Made by a program: the position numbers and the translations under genes. Below are positions 1-11,729 of a DNA stretch of 64,000 nt, in pieces (positions within the stretch are counted from its first letter, which is position 1; each line of letters starts with the position of its first letter). The stretch comes from Membranipora membranacea. Its lineage: Eukaryota; Bryozoa; Gymnolaemata; Cheilostomatida; Membraniporidae. The stretch lies in the NCBI GenBank assembly GCA_914767715.1, contig OU612074.1:12822062-12886061 (forward strand). The letters are read 5' to 3'. The notes beneath the pieces were generated by a model. That model had not been told where the DNA came from and searched no databases. It was given only the letters and a program-made list of their open reading frames with translations.

Positions 1-801
1 TCAATTTCTATTTAGTTTTCGATGGAAAGTTTGAGGGATTAAAGCTAATTCAAAATGGGCAAAACGTCATATCAAAGTTATCCTCACTCAGATAGGGTCT
101 ATATGAGTTTTTTACCCTTTCCAAAATGGCAAGTCATCTGCAATGGACTTGTATTGACTAGTATAAAACAGAACAATTATCACATTGAGCACGTATTTTG
201 CTTCCTGTCTCTATAGTGAGATATCCAAGATTGAAAAATACGCTGCTTACAATTAGCCATATATAGTTTTAGCGTTCTAGTTTTGCCAAATTGTCGGTAT
301 ACACATTTTTATCAACCACAAACATTTAATTGTGTTTTTTTAGATAATTTTAAACCCAATAAAGTAGCTACTGGCAAAAAAAACATTTTTGCTTAGATTA
401 ACACCGGAGCAGAATAAAATTGTCTGTTACAGATGTTCAAAAAAAGAGGAAACCAGTACTCTATTATGTCATTGAAAGTGTATAGTTTTGAGGATTCAAT
501 CTGCTTCAAGTTGGACAACAAATCATACAATTACCCTCCCCAAAAAAATCAGATCTGATCTATGAGATTGCTATCCCTCCTAACAGGGCTGACCCATTCA
601 AAATTGAGTAGCTTTGCCCAAGTTGCTAAACTTTCCTTTCCTGGTTTTGGCAAGTCGCAAACACCGATATAGAATTGTGACTTTAGCAATTGGTTGGGGA
701 AAGATCGTATTTAAAGGTCTATTGAGGTGGAATATATTGCTATGAAATAGTGGTGTGACACTTTTTGTTCCCATAGATTCAATTAAGTTTTCTTCCTTTA
801 G

Positions 802-1511
802 ACGTGTTGCTGGCGTAAAAAGTGACCCTGGTTCAGATGCAGATAATTATGATCATCTGCAGCCAAATACTTCTGAGATGGGAAGTCATATGTACGACAG
901 CATACAAACAGGTTAGGATATTAGTATATCTTTGATGAACCCTCAGTTTAGAAAATATCCATCCCCACCAAGTCATCTGGCAATTGCTTTGTAATGATTG
1001 AACCAATGAATTGCCAATAATAACAATATTGTCAACCGCGAAATTGCATCTGATGTTATGTTCTATGAAAGTGCAACCAAATGCTTCTGAGATGGGAAGT
1101 CATATGTAAGACAGTATACAAACAGGTTAGAACCCTGATATATTTTTGATATCTCCTCAGATTAGAAATTATCTGCCCTCCTTCAGTCCACTGACAATTC
1201 GCTTGCCGTATCTGAGTATTGACAACTAAGATATCTACTTTTGAACAAAAAAATCGGACGAAAAATCCTCCGTCCTCTTTTATACTCAAGACGTATTGAT
1301 GATAAAGTTTTATATATATTTATATTCTTTATTATTGCCTTATGAGTATATACTAGTTGAACTCGATCCGATTGGCTAACTCCCACATTCAGCAGCAGCT
1401 GAGCAGAAATTTAAAATAGACTTATGAATTCAGATCAATTCTGCTTGAATCAAGTATCGAGTATAAAATATTTTAGGTCAGCCAGGACCTGAATATGAAA
1501 CAGTGACCTAA
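802..1511 (+). CDS. Gene A, last two exons: ITAM-like cytoplasmic tail (5' end outside window)
   Basis: Two exons, 802-911 and 1477-1511, joined by a GTTAGG..TTTTAG intron. The first starts after CTTTAG in phase 2 and ends in phase 1; the second completes the codon and ends at TAA 1509-1511. The product is a hydrophilic tail with YDHL, an 11-residue gap, YDSI, and a final YETV three residues before the stop-proximal threonine. The YxxL..YxxI pair fits the relaxed ITAM consensus, which binds tandem SH2 domains when phosphorylated. Homologous exons end gene C at 41560-42058, where they directly follow a transmembrane exon, so gene A's own transmembrane and ectodomain exons should lie left of the window. 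An AATAAA at 1755-1760 is a possible polyadenylation signal. The tail reading is solid; the signalling role is inferred. Confidence 0.72.
1070..1127 (+). pseudogene. Partial duplicate of the ITAM-like tail exon
   Basis: This stretch repeats the second half of the 802-911 exon, including the segment around MGSHM, and even keeps the following GTTAG donor. The codon for the second ITAM tyrosine region reads TAA, and the first half of the exon is missing. It lies in the intron between gene A's two visible exons and is probably skipped. Confidence 0.55.
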
Positions 1512-3266
1512 CTATCGAGACAAGGAGAAGCAAAACCAATGGCAAGTCATCTGCAGTTGACTTGCATTGACAAGTATAAAACAGACCTATTATCACATTA
1601 AGCGTATATTTGGTTTCCTGTTTCTATAGTAAGATTTCCAAGAATGCAAAATAAATTGCCTGCGATAAGCCATATTCGCCTATTTGTCAGTCTACTTACA
1701 CATATTTATCAACCACAAGCATTTAATGATGGGTTTTAAGATAATTATTAACACAATAAAGTAATTACATGCAAAAAAACCGTTTTCGCTTGCATTAACA
1801 ATGGAGCAATGTTACAGGTCTTCAAAGAGTTTGAAAATGCATAGTTTTTGGGATTAAATTGAATTAGACATCACCATAGAGTTACCCTCCCCGAGAGATC
1901 TGGTCTATGAGTTTGCTACCTTTCCCAAAAGTACATGGCTGACCCGTTCAGAATTAGTAGTTTTGCCCAAGTTGCTATTGCAGCAAAGATATCATAAATC
2001 ATTTCCAAACTATCCCAAAATGTAATATTCAATTGATAAGCATCTCTTATTCAGGTTTTACATCAGCTTTGTATATAGAGATTGCAGAAAGTTGATTAGC
2101 AAAAACCTTTTCAGTCAATGAACTAACTCACAGATAATTAAAAAACTCATTGTGGAAACATGAGTATTGATGTAGTGATGATAAATATCATCTGAAATTA
2201 TCAGATTCCTTTTCATCTGTGATATGTTTGTCCTTGTAGGATAATGCGACATTATGCATTGTTTCTGATACTGTCACTAAACCTCATATAAGGTAATTCG
2301 ATCTAACATGATACAATTCGTTGATTGAATTTATCGAGCAAATTATCGGCGATTTCTCAAATCCGGTGTATTGATTCAACAAAAACACAAAATAGAAGTG
2401 GCTTTGAATTTCATTAGATCTTTGCTAACTTCTCCTTATAAGGATATTGATCCCTTGATGAGGTGTCCTTGCCATAAATCATCATTCACTCGATAGTATT
2501 TTGACTCTTCCTCCGACAGTCTGAACTAAAACACAAAAAATGCTAGCAATTTATTTAATGGCGGCTGTGTTTCCCACCCATCCGTTTATCCTGCTGATCA
2601 GATGTTGGACTACCTTAGGCATTCCTGGTGAAGAGGCTCTTTGCTGTGAGTAGCTCTGTGTTATCACTTCTTTGTTGCATAATTTATTGAGCCCCTACAA
2701 ATATATCAAGTCACAAAACCCTTCTTTTTTACATTAATTGTGAACCAGATCACTGCTAGTTTAGCACCCTATTCAATGTCGGAACGCTCTCTACCATATC
2801 TTTAGAGACAGGCAAATGAATTAGAGCAACCTCTCATTTATTTTTTATTTATTGTATGAGCTGGGAACATAAGCTGATTAAACAACGGGCATAGATTATT
2901 TTTAATTTGGCATATACAACTACTGGAGTATCTAGATTAAATCAGGTGAACAATTGACACGCTCAAACATCGTTATTGATAGTTTTAAGAACCGAAATCC
3001 CAGAAATTTACACGCAGATGGCTTTTAGCTACTCCAGACAGTTTTTCATAAACAGTATTTTCTATACTCCTATCATGGTTTTGCCCAGACAGAAATTAGC
3101 ACAACTTGGTAATCAATGTGAAGTTTCACTGATTGAGGGTTAACTGGCACACTTAATTAAAATAAATTAATCTAGATCAAAAATTACAACTGCTAGGTCA
3201 TAAATTTTCTAAATTGAATGTGATTTAATTCTCAGAATATGAATAAAAAACAAACATAAACACAAT

Positions 3267-3537
3267 GTGGTCAACAGCTTACATAATAGTTTAAAACTTT
3301 CCTGTCATTCCATTGCTTTAGATGACAAAACATTTATGACAGAACGCTATACCTCACTGAGATCCCCAGATAGAGTTATAAAGCATGTCAGAAGAGAGGA
3401 TTACTGTAAAACTCACTGTGCAGTAATATCATCATGTGCTGCCTACAGCTACAATACAGAAACATCTAACTGCTTCCTGTCCCCTGAGGCTAGAGTAGTA
3501 CTGAGTGACAACCCTGAGAGGCACCTGAAGCACCGGC
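3267..3537 (+). pseudogene. PAN/apple-like domain exon fragment (copy 1, frame open)
   Basis: The open frame contains a PAN/apple-like pattern: a Thr/Tyr-Thr-Ser strand, then EDYC, three residues, C, five residues, C-AAYSY, and a C-FLSP motif. This spacing is typical of the central helix and disulfides of PAN modules, which bind protein or carbohydrate. A CTTTAG acceptor at 3316-3321 could start an exon at 3322. The frame runs into the 15-bp repeat as His/Leu/Gln-rich sequence, but one base over the repeat reads as Ala-Pro-Ala-Thr-Thr, a more plausible stalk, so the junction looks frameshifted. The second copy at 45.4 kb carries a stop. No partner exons were found, so I treat it as a remnant; a small intact gene is possible. 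Confidence 0.45.
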
Positions 3538-3690
3538 AACTACAGCACTGGCAACTCAAGCACCGGCAACTACAGCATCGGCAACTACAGCACCGGCACC
3601 TGCAGTACCGGCAAGCACAGCACCAGCACCTGCAGCACCGGCAACTACAGCACCGGCAACTACAGCACCGGCAACTACAGCACCGGCAAT
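3521..3690 (+). repeat. 15-bp minisatellite (CACCGGCAACTACAG)n, copy 1
   Basis: About 11 imperfect copies of a 15-bp unit, all frames open on both strands. The unit length is a multiple of three, so a coding reading gives a five-residue Ala-Pro-Ala-Thr-Thr type repeat. Copy number differs from the duplicate at 45565-45763, which shows length instability since the segmental duplication. Confidence 0.85.
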
Positions 3691-3710
3691 CAACAATCAA
3701 TCAACAATGT

Positions 3711-4420
3711 AAGCACCCCCAGTGGGACTCGAACCCACAACTCCTGCGGCACTAATCGCCTGGCAATGAATAGCAAGCGCGCTAACCGATTGCTCCATCT
3801 CACCATCCCCAAAAAAGAATGGGTCGACGGCGCTAATTAGATAGCCCGCTATTCACTCCTCGGAGTTGTGTTCTCTCATCCCACAGCACATTCCAGTCCA
3901 CCATTGCCACCCTATGAAACACAGCGTAAGTGTTAGGGTTATTGGCCTTACATGGCCCATTTCTGGGCCCCCTTGTAGTAGGTTTAGCTGTCTTTCCAGC
4001 TTGTCAGCATGTCTTTCCATGCTGTCACATGTTTTTCCATGAGTCTGTCAGTAGACAAGTACACAGGATAAGTATACACCCGAGGGTGCTGGGGGCTGGA
4101 ACAATCAAGAATGAAAGCTCCCCCAGTGGGGCTCGAACCCACAACTCCTGCGGCACTAATCGCTTGGCAGTGAATAGCAAGCACGCTAACCGATTGCGCC
4201 ATCTCACCATCCCCAAAAAAGAATGGGTCGATGGCGCTGATTAGATATTCACTACTCGGAGTTGTGTTCTCTCATCCCACAGCACATTCCAATCCACCAC
4301 TGCAACCCTATGAAACACAGCTTACGTGTTAGGGTTATTGGCCTTACATGGCCCATCGCTGGGACCCCTTGTAATAGGTTAATCTTTCCAGCCTGTCAGC
4401 ATGTCAGCAGTCGCTTGTTT
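3711..4420 (-). mobile_element. Dimeric tRNA-derived SINE-like repeat (copy 1)
   Basis: On the minus strand, two tRNA-like heads (4214-4117 and 3810-3713) are separated by a ~300-bp body, giving a ~405-bp tandem period. Each head has an A-box-like TGGCGCAATCGG and a T-arm GTGGG-TTCGAGC-CCCAC with a perfect 5-bp stem. The anticodon arm loop is too long (about 11 nt) and the acceptor ends do not pair, so these are not functional tRNAs. The same unit recurs at 45783-46490 and, on the plus strand, at 62281-62701. Confidence 0.75.
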
Positions 4421-6035
4421 ATTTGTTCAACCTCTATTTAAATCCTGGAGGAGTAAAATTAGTTAGATAGGCTCAAGCATTGATTTCAATGGGCTCAAGG
4501 CTATATAGGGCATGCTTCATTGGACATATGTTCATATGCCAATGCAAGTGATAAATAAAGTGTCAGGCCAATCTCATGTTCCCTTTAATTGAGAGACTCC
4601 ATCAACGTATAACTTGTATCAGAATTTGTAATGTTCCATATAGGGAGCGGCCGTGATGCAATTGATAGGGCATAGGTATTTCAATCAAGAGGTCCAGTGT
4701 CCGATTCTCGGCAGATCAAAGTGGTGCATCCGACCTCAAATGCTCCTCTGCTCTGTAGTCTGTAGACCAATACTGTTTCCAAGAACAAAAAACCAAGCAA
4801 CATCAATGTTTCTCACACGGTAACACAGGGTATCGAGAATCTAAATGGTTGTGAGTTTTTTTGTTCGCTATAGTCAATGCTCATTATATAACCAAATATT
4901 ATTTTCATCAATTCGGGCTCACCAACTGCTTTGAAGGATGAAGAAATGTTTGGTTGAGCAGAAAGCAGAAAACATCTAATAACATAAACCAAACAATACC
5001 ATGACAGATCTGGGTCCACTCAAAGAAAATCTGGCTAATATGTATTGTGGACAAGCAATCATGCACATTACGGGGACTAAGTTATTACTGCAATACATAC
5101 CATTTTATTTTTGAAAATCATTGTCATTGTTATAGAGACTTATTATGAAACAAATATTGAACTAAGACCCAAAACCTCTTCATACTCAATTTGATTAAGG
5201 ATATGCATGCTCCAGATGTGGACACCTTCGTTCTGACAGATAACCAACACCTTTATTTCAGTTTCTCACCTTAAAGCCTACCCAAAGACGAAAGCAATAT
5301 TATAGTCAGGCAGCTAGTTATGCAGTAGTTACACAATTTTGTGAACTGTTAACATACATAACACTTCTAGGTATATTGCTTCGGTCTTTTGATAGTTTAT
5401 AATCCGAAACAGGAAACTAGAGATGACATAATAACTTCGCTAATAGACAGTAAAAAAAATACGCTAGTCATGTACTTCTGAGAGGGAAAACTAGCTTAAT
5501 CATAATTTCCCTATTGGAAATTATGATTGACATTACTACATATGGTTGTTTTTTTTTGGACCGTTAACTTTGGTTAAGATAAGTTAGTCTAAAAGTATCA
5601 CTATACTAATTGTGATCCCCCCCTCACCCACCAACTAGCAAAGCTTGATCAGACAGGCTACAGACAGAGAAAAGCTTACCTTGGTTATATATATGCAGAG
5701 TCTGCTATTTACTTTGATTCTGCAGAATATGTTTACTTTAATTTTTCCGCACCTTGCTCTATGATGACTTCCCATAAAGTTTAATTAATTGAATTCAATG
5801 CCTTTAGTGTCATAGTGAAAAGTGTAGCAAAATTACATTAAGAATTACCCTTATTTATTCACATTGCAGCCGCCTGAGCACTTAGAATACACCTGTGTAT
5901 AACCTGCATTCATTAGACTTAAATATTATAGATTCTAGTACACAGCTTAGGCAAGACACAGTTTGAAAGTCAACACAATGCCATTAATATGTCAATATAC
6001 TAAGTTACCCTGTGAAAGAAATACCTATGTAGGAG
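4421..6035. other. Intergenic sequence without a supported gene
   Basis: AT-rich DNA that aligns along its length with 46491-48246, the second copy of the segmental duplication. No open frame here looks coding. The second copy has about 125 extra bases near 47508-47634. Confidence 0.6.
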
Positions 6036-6250
6036 AAGGAGGTAGCTCAGTTGGTTAGAGCGCTTGCCCTCTGAGGCGCAAGCGTTGGAGGTCTCGGATT
6101 CGAATCCAGCAGCAGTCTACCGACTACTGGGCTCAATCGACGCCACAGATGTGCTCCAACACGCCTGCAAACTGAGAGCAACTTGGCCCTGAATATGGCG
6201 GCTCCTTTATTTCTCAGTTCTTCAAAAGTATTGGTGATATTTGGGATCAT
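6036..6250 (+). mobile_element. tRNA-derived SINE-like element (copy 1)
   Basis: Begins with a tRNA-like head: A box TAGCTCAGTTGG at 6043-6054 and B-box-like GGATTCGAATCC at 6096-6107. The T-stem is imperfect and the acceptor does not close, so a working tRNA is unlikely. The body that follows (cagcagtctaccgactactgggctc) resembles the sequence after the tRNA-like head at 52.5 kb, pointing to one SINE family. The duplicate is at 48247-48470. Confidence 0.65.
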
Positions 6251-6456
6251 CTCTCACTGACTAGAGAGAGGACAACTCCCTGAAATTTTGTTTGAATTAT
6301 TTCCTTGTTTTCCAAACAGCTGTATGTCTTTAGACTTAAATGTGGTTTACAGCGTATTTGTTGTTCGGCGAGTAGAATCTATAATAATTGTTACAACTAA
6401 ATAATAGCGGAACAGTCAAGCAACTGAACCACAAAAACACAAGCAAACTCAAAAGC

Positions 6457-8430
6457 TTCCTAATCTACAGTGGCACACCTACGATCACTGGTCACTAGCC
6501 TGTACAGTTACTGTATCTACTATCCTTTCAAGGGGTTGGTGGAAAGAACAATTTTACCTTTGTGACATCACGATCATCATTTCTCTAAAAAACCTTTAGC
6601 ACGGCATATTTCAAAATTAAATGAAGTGGAGACTTTCACAAAAAATCCCATCAGAGAGCTCTTTGTCCTCAACGCCGCACAAAATCTCCTCATGAAGTAT
6701 TTGAGTTGGCTTCAATTGATTTTTCCTTTAAGATTAAAAAAAATCATATCCTCTGACTATCACTGAGATGAGATACAACTGGAAGGAAACAGTCATCTAC
6801 ACATAAAACAGAGCTGAGCCCACCAGTAATGGAACAGAGCTGAGCCCACCAGTAATGGAGCAAGCCTCTTTTAATACAAAAATTTTAATGGCTAATATAA
6901 TCGATACTTATTCCGCATGGATGGACAACTCTATAGGCTGTCATGTTCATATGACATTGCAGCAGGGAGGGTGGGATATACCCTCCCACCATTCCTGATT
7001 GCAGTCATTGACCACTATCAACTAAGCAAACGATGACAGATCGAACCAATCTTCTTGAAAGCTTCGAGCATTCCGGGTTTCCAAGCAAAAATAACATGGG
7101 CTGCAGTGAAAGTTTTCTTTTCAATGTGGAAAAGCAGCTGTGGTCATTGGTTTTCTTTCTTGTTATATACATACATGACAAGTTGGCAGACCAAGAATTC
7201 AGGAGGTCTCTCCGTACGCTCTCCCAATCCGAAGAACCACCCTGAGTTCCGCAGTGCTGGTACAATTTGGTCCTCGCTTGTCATATTTTTAGGCTAAAAC
7301 TTGAGGGTTCATATTATGGATGGTGTTATTTTACTTGATTTTGCGAATTATATAGTTGTACAAGCAGCAATGTTAGAGCAAACACATAGGTTTATCTACT
7401 GGAGATAGAAAAACAAAGTTACCTTAGCAAAAAGAAGCTTAAAAAATGTTCTGGGTGAAAGAAGCTGAAAAAAGGGAGGAAAAAGGGAGATATGGATGGG
7501 GTGGAGAAAACCGCTAAAAACTAGGAGCTTTCCTACCAAATAGGGAGACTTATCAGGTATGGTTATATATATATATATATATCCTTAATTTCCAATCTAT
7601 AATCATCTTTATTAATGTTTTTCATGCAGTGACATAAAATATAACTGAAAAAATAAGGAAAGTCAGAGAGACAAAGAGTATTTTGGTCGCTGAGCGTATC
7701 TGTATTGGTAAAGAGTTAAAAGTTGTAGATATTTGTTCGCTGTGATAATGTAACAGAGGTGCAGTTTTCCCGTTAGACCGTACATTTTCAATTTTCTTAG
7801 AAGAATTTTATGGTCGGTGCAGTTAAGCGCGCTTAAAACTGATCGTCTACCATCTTTGTTTGCAAATTGTATTATTATACTTTTGCCGGTAGGTATAACG
7901 CATTAAATAAATGGTGGCAGCAAAGTTCATTATGGCTGTGTTCTTTGTTGGGAGGTGAGGCAAAGCTTGTCGCAAGAATAGCTTAGTTTATATTATACAA
8001 TATTTTGTTTCCCTAACATTGTTTTGAAAATTCAATTATTTTTTTACAGACATTCAGTCCAAGTTTATTAAATTGCCCTAGGATAAAGCTTTGGGAGATT
8101 AAATAGTGGCTCTACTACGACTAAGACCCTCTGGTGCCTTGTGTTGTTGGTTGGGAGGGGAGGCAAGGTTTGCCTACCGAGTGTATTTGATTTGATTTGG
8201 GATGATTTGTCTTTTTCGAAAACCTGGCTTTCAAGGGGTTTATGGGCTCATACTTTACAGGTCATTAATTGTCAAGCTCACCACCATGATTTAGAAAATA
8301 GGAAATCTTAGTAAATCCAGCTTGGGAGCTCCAGGTTGGAGGGAATATTTTGCAAACCTTTGTTTTCCTTAAATTATATTCTGCACTGCCTGCGAGGCAA
8401 GATGTTCGCTAAGCTTATTCCTGAACATAA
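6457..8430. other. ~2-kb segment present only in duplication copy 1
   Basis: Flanking sequence on both sides matches 48674 and 48681 in the second copy, where seven unrelated bases replace this whole segment. It is either an insertion in copy 1 or a deletion in copy 2. I see no terminal repeats, transposase or reverse transcriptase in it. It holds a 27-bp tandem duplication near 6810-6865 and a short TA run at 7566-7582. A second copy-1-only block spans 8470-8832. Confidence 0.6.
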
Positions 8431-9112
8431 TGCCTAATGCAAGAAAAGAAAGAAAATAAATTACTCCGGCTTCAGATAAACATAGACACAGTTGGGAAAG
8501 TTGGTGAAAACCTCCCAGGACTTAGAGTACTGCATTATTGCAGAAACAAACACAAGCCTTCTTTGATTGTAATGAGGAGGTGACAGTGACATTTTATTTC
8601 AAACATATGCTATCAGTGATTCACCACCATTGCTGATAATGGTCTAGTTACGGCTTCTGTGATTTAATATCTCAACATCTCATGGAGAGCCAGTCTGTAC
8701 GGCCTGTAATTACATCTTGAAGCTAGAATACTAGTAATGAACACAGCACCCTTCCACGTTGATACTCCAGATATGGTACTCATTTTGATCAATCGCACAG
8801 GATCAAGCCTTGTTATGCTCACACGGTATGTCAGAGAGCAGATAAGTTATTGAAACAAACAAAATTATCCTGAGTCAAACATTTCTACATACCCTGTAAA
8901 TACAGATCAGTTTTACTGCTAGTGTAACACTGATATCAATATACAACATGATATGACATAACATCATTCTATGGGGTAAGTAACAACATCATAAATACGA
9001 ATGTAAATAGCAGTACCTTGTATAAACAAATTTCGCAATAAATTTCAAAATAAGGATACTAGCTGGCATCCTTATCCTATGACACAATTCAAAAAAAAAA
9101 CCTTCAAAAACG

Positions 9113-9175
9113 TTTAAAAGGCAGCCGCAGTCACCAAACATCATTATAATTATCAAGCCTCAACATATCAGCATC
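9113..9175 (+). promoter_or_regulatory. TATA-like element and 5' UTR of gene B
   Basis: TTTAAAAG at 9113-9120 lies 63 bp upstream of the ATG at 9176. The same motif with the same 63-bp spacing occurs at 49005-49012 before gene D, and the sequence between (AAACATCATTATAATTATC and on) is almost unchanged. A transcription start about 25-30 bp below the box would leave a short leader. Conservation is partly due to recent duplication, so this is suggestive only. Confidence 0.45.
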
Positions 9176-9414
9176 ATGCACCCAGGATACGGCTTCACAT
9201 ACTTACTCCTTATGGTCATGTTAGGAGTAGACAGTGCAGCTCTCTATCCTCAGCAAGGAGAGGAGCTCACAGCCACAGCGTGTTTAACTGACTCATATAT
9301 ATCAGCTCAGTGTACAAGAGAAGATCAGACCATCAATATTCTACAGGTACACTATGTATACCTTGAGGTGTATGATCAGCCTGCTGCCGAATTTAACAAA
9401 TGTAAACAATCCAT
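9176..9414 (+). CDS. Gene B exon 1: signal peptide and first half of a SUEL-like lectin domain, donor lost
   Basis: The ATG at 9176 opens a signal peptide (hydrophobic core YLLLMVMLGVDSA) followed by the start of a cysteine-rich domain. It matches gene D exon 1, where the reading continues into an eight-cysteine SUEL (galactose/rhamnose-binding lectin)-like fold. Two defects separate it from gene D: the third cysteine (EVC in gene D) is tyrosine, and the CAATCCAG|GTATGT donor is gone because homology stops at CAATCCA (9414). The frame then runs about 15 codons of unrelated sequence to a stop at 9458. No exons for the second lectin half were found before the transmembrane exon at 9817, so this is probably a deletion-truncated gene. 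Confidence 0.6.
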
Positions 9415-9816
9415 GGATTGTTTACATCCGGAGGCCCAAACGGCCAAGCATAATTTTTGATTTCTCCAAGTCCCAAAACCTCTAAAAAACAAGATAAGTC
9501 AACAAACTTAAGTTTTTGGGAAAAAGTTGAATTTTTTAATTATTTTCAAAATAACAGCCAAGTATGATTATTGAGTGTCCCATAACCTCTTAAAAAGAAG
9601 TTGAGTCAATACAAACTTAAGTTTTAGGGAAAAAATAATTTTTTTCAAAAAACCGGCCAAGTATGATTTTTGAGTTCTCAATGTCCCAAAAACCTTTAAA
9701 AAACCAGTTAAGTAAACAAACTTTAGTTCTCGGGAAAAAATTTTGATTTTTAAATTTTTTAGTATTTGTTTACGATTATGGACAGAATGCGGATAGTGAC
9801 TTTCAATGTCTTGCAG

Positions 9817-9929
9817 TAGAGAGGACTGCTCTGAACAATACTCCCATTATTGTGGCTACTGTTGTGGCATTATGTGATTGTTCTGATAACAGTTGTAGTT
9901 GTCGTATTAATTTACAAACGACGCAACAT
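9817..9929 (+). pseudogene. Gene B transmembrane exon with a one-base frameshift
   Basis: Starts after TCTTGCAG in phase 1, as gene C's transmembrane exon does, and ends at a GTAAGA donor in phase 2, also as in gene C. The first part reads NNTPIIVATVVAL; one base later the frame continues VIVLITVVVVVLIYKRRN, a classic helix with a basic stop-transfer end. A single extra T near 9873 separates the two frames. This may be a true inactivating indel or a sequence error. Confidence 0.55.
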
Positions 9930-10176
9930 GTAAGAAATAATTTTACTTACATACTTCATTATATTTTTTATCGCACCAGTTTTAAAAAGCAACATTGAAC
10001 GTAAGGTGTGGTTAAATTATCACAACAACATTCCTCCTGGCATTTCTTTGGGTCATTATACTTGGAAGCTCTTTTGAAGGAAAATTTGAGACAAATCAAT
10101 TTTATATGAACTAAGTAATTTTTGTAAGGAAGGTGAATTTATGGCAATTTGAGTTTTTGAGGATGTTTTTATCCAT

Positions 10177-10443
<267 letters not shown>

Positions 10444-10508
10444 AGGAGGCTAATATTGAAAAGGCTGTAGATTCAAGCACTGATACTTTTAACATCTGAG
10501 TCTTGCAG

Positions 10509-10847
10509 GCATTGAGATGTATGGTCATATTTATGACTCTGCAGAATCAGGTGAGTACACTGAGTAGGCTGATACCATAAAAGTGTGCTGTGACCCGTCG
10601 AAGAGTCTTCTCAATTCCTAGGCTTTTTATATCTCATCATGAAACCGACATGACACAATTTCACTTTCAAAAGAATGATTGATCATCATGGAGATATTAT
10701 TATAGTCACCATATTTTTTGTTGTATCGTATGGTACATTGAATTTGAATCTTTAGCTTCTGTTATAGGAGCCCAAAGTTATGGGTATGAGAACATGGCTG
10801 CAGTGTACAATGAAGAGGATCCAAACAGAATCTACTGTAACATATGA
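10509..10847 (+). CDS. Gene B tail: multi-tyrosine cytoplasmic exons with SH2-type motifs
   Basis: Two exons, 10509-10550 and 10768-10847, joined in phase 1 across a GTGAGT..TTATAG intron and ending in TGA. The joined tail holds seven tyrosines in about 37 residues: YGHI, YDSA, YGYE, YENM, YNEE and a terminal YCNI. YENM matches the YxxM site for the PI3-kinase p85 SH2 domain, YCN matches the YxN site for GRB2-type SH2 domains, and IYCNI fits the ITIM core. Phase analysis (transmembrane exon ends in phase 2, this one starts in phase 1) implies a missing middle exon, perhaps where the GGCA repeat sits. AATAAA at 11053-11058 may be the polyadenylation signal. Confidence 0.6.
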
Positions 10848-11299
10848 TAGTGATATCTAACGCTGCTTTGTAGTACCGTTAACTAGTCAGGACCCGTTTA
10901 GAGCTTCATTTACTGCAAAAGTATATCCCAGAATTCATATCACCTCTCAACTGAACAGATTATAATGTTTCTCAGGATTGAATCTTCATCTGATAAATCC
11001 AAGTTGATTAATTGGCATGGTTAAGCGTTTGGTTACTGTAAGAAAAAAAATCAATAAATTGAGCATTATCCTGACGTTATCTCAGGGTCTATGCCTGACC
11101 CCTTTTTAAAGAGCTCAAGTTATAAAAAAGCTGAAAAAATGCAAATAAACTACCATTGTGTTAGTGACATTATACTTTTTTTTTCAACTTTATTGGCATA
11201 ATTTTCATTCGATGAGAATGTTTTACAAAATCAGCCTTCCAAGAAAACAAAAAAAGGGAAAAAACCAAAAACTTTCAATCAATATGCCGAAAAAGATAA

Positions 11300-11542
11300 T
11301 CAGAAAAAATTGAGTTTGAATGATTTATAATCGATTATTGAACGTAAATTGTATGGAATATTGTTAAAAGTAGATGCGATGATATTATCTAAATTTTTAT
11401 CTGAAGTTGGGTGTAGTTTGAACATGTCTTTCAGATTGAAATTGCGTGAACAATTTAAATGTTCTAACAAAAGTGGTGGACATTTCTTGTTCATCAATTG
11501 ATGTCCAGTAATGATAGTAAAATATATGTTGAGCATCAACAA
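11300..11542 (-). mobile_element. Possible LINE 3'-end relic
   Basis: The 80-codon minus frame ends with FNNIPYNLRSIIDYKSFK, resembling the C-terminal tail of many non-LTR retrotransposon ORF2 proteins (a WN-LP..LR.....SFK pattern). No reverse transcriptase motifs lie upstream, so at most a short truncated copy remains. The call rests on this single motif. Confidence 0.35.
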
Positions 11543-11729
11543 AGGTAAAAGGTTACCTTTGCCTTACTATTACATCATATTATGTATGTAAGGTTTATCT
11601 TACACTGATTGTAACATCTAAGTTCTCAATTTTTGTGTGATGTTCAAAATTTTTATATTCGCATAATACATTTGATGATTGCTGAGTTTTAATTTCATGA
11701 TCATTCAAGCTGTAGGTTCTATCTGGCAA

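Noticed and set aside
4117-4214. Functional tRNA gene on the minus strand
   Set aside because: The T-arm is perfect, but the anticodon loop is too long and there is no acceptor stem.
3930-4244. Plus-strand 104-codon frame (and its twin at 46004)
   Set aside because: It lies across the SINE body and tRNA-like head and reflects repeat sequence, not a gene.
6036-6113. Functional tRNA gene
   Set aside because: A and B boxes are present, but the acceptor ends do not pair and the T-stem is mismatched; SINE-type body sequence follows.
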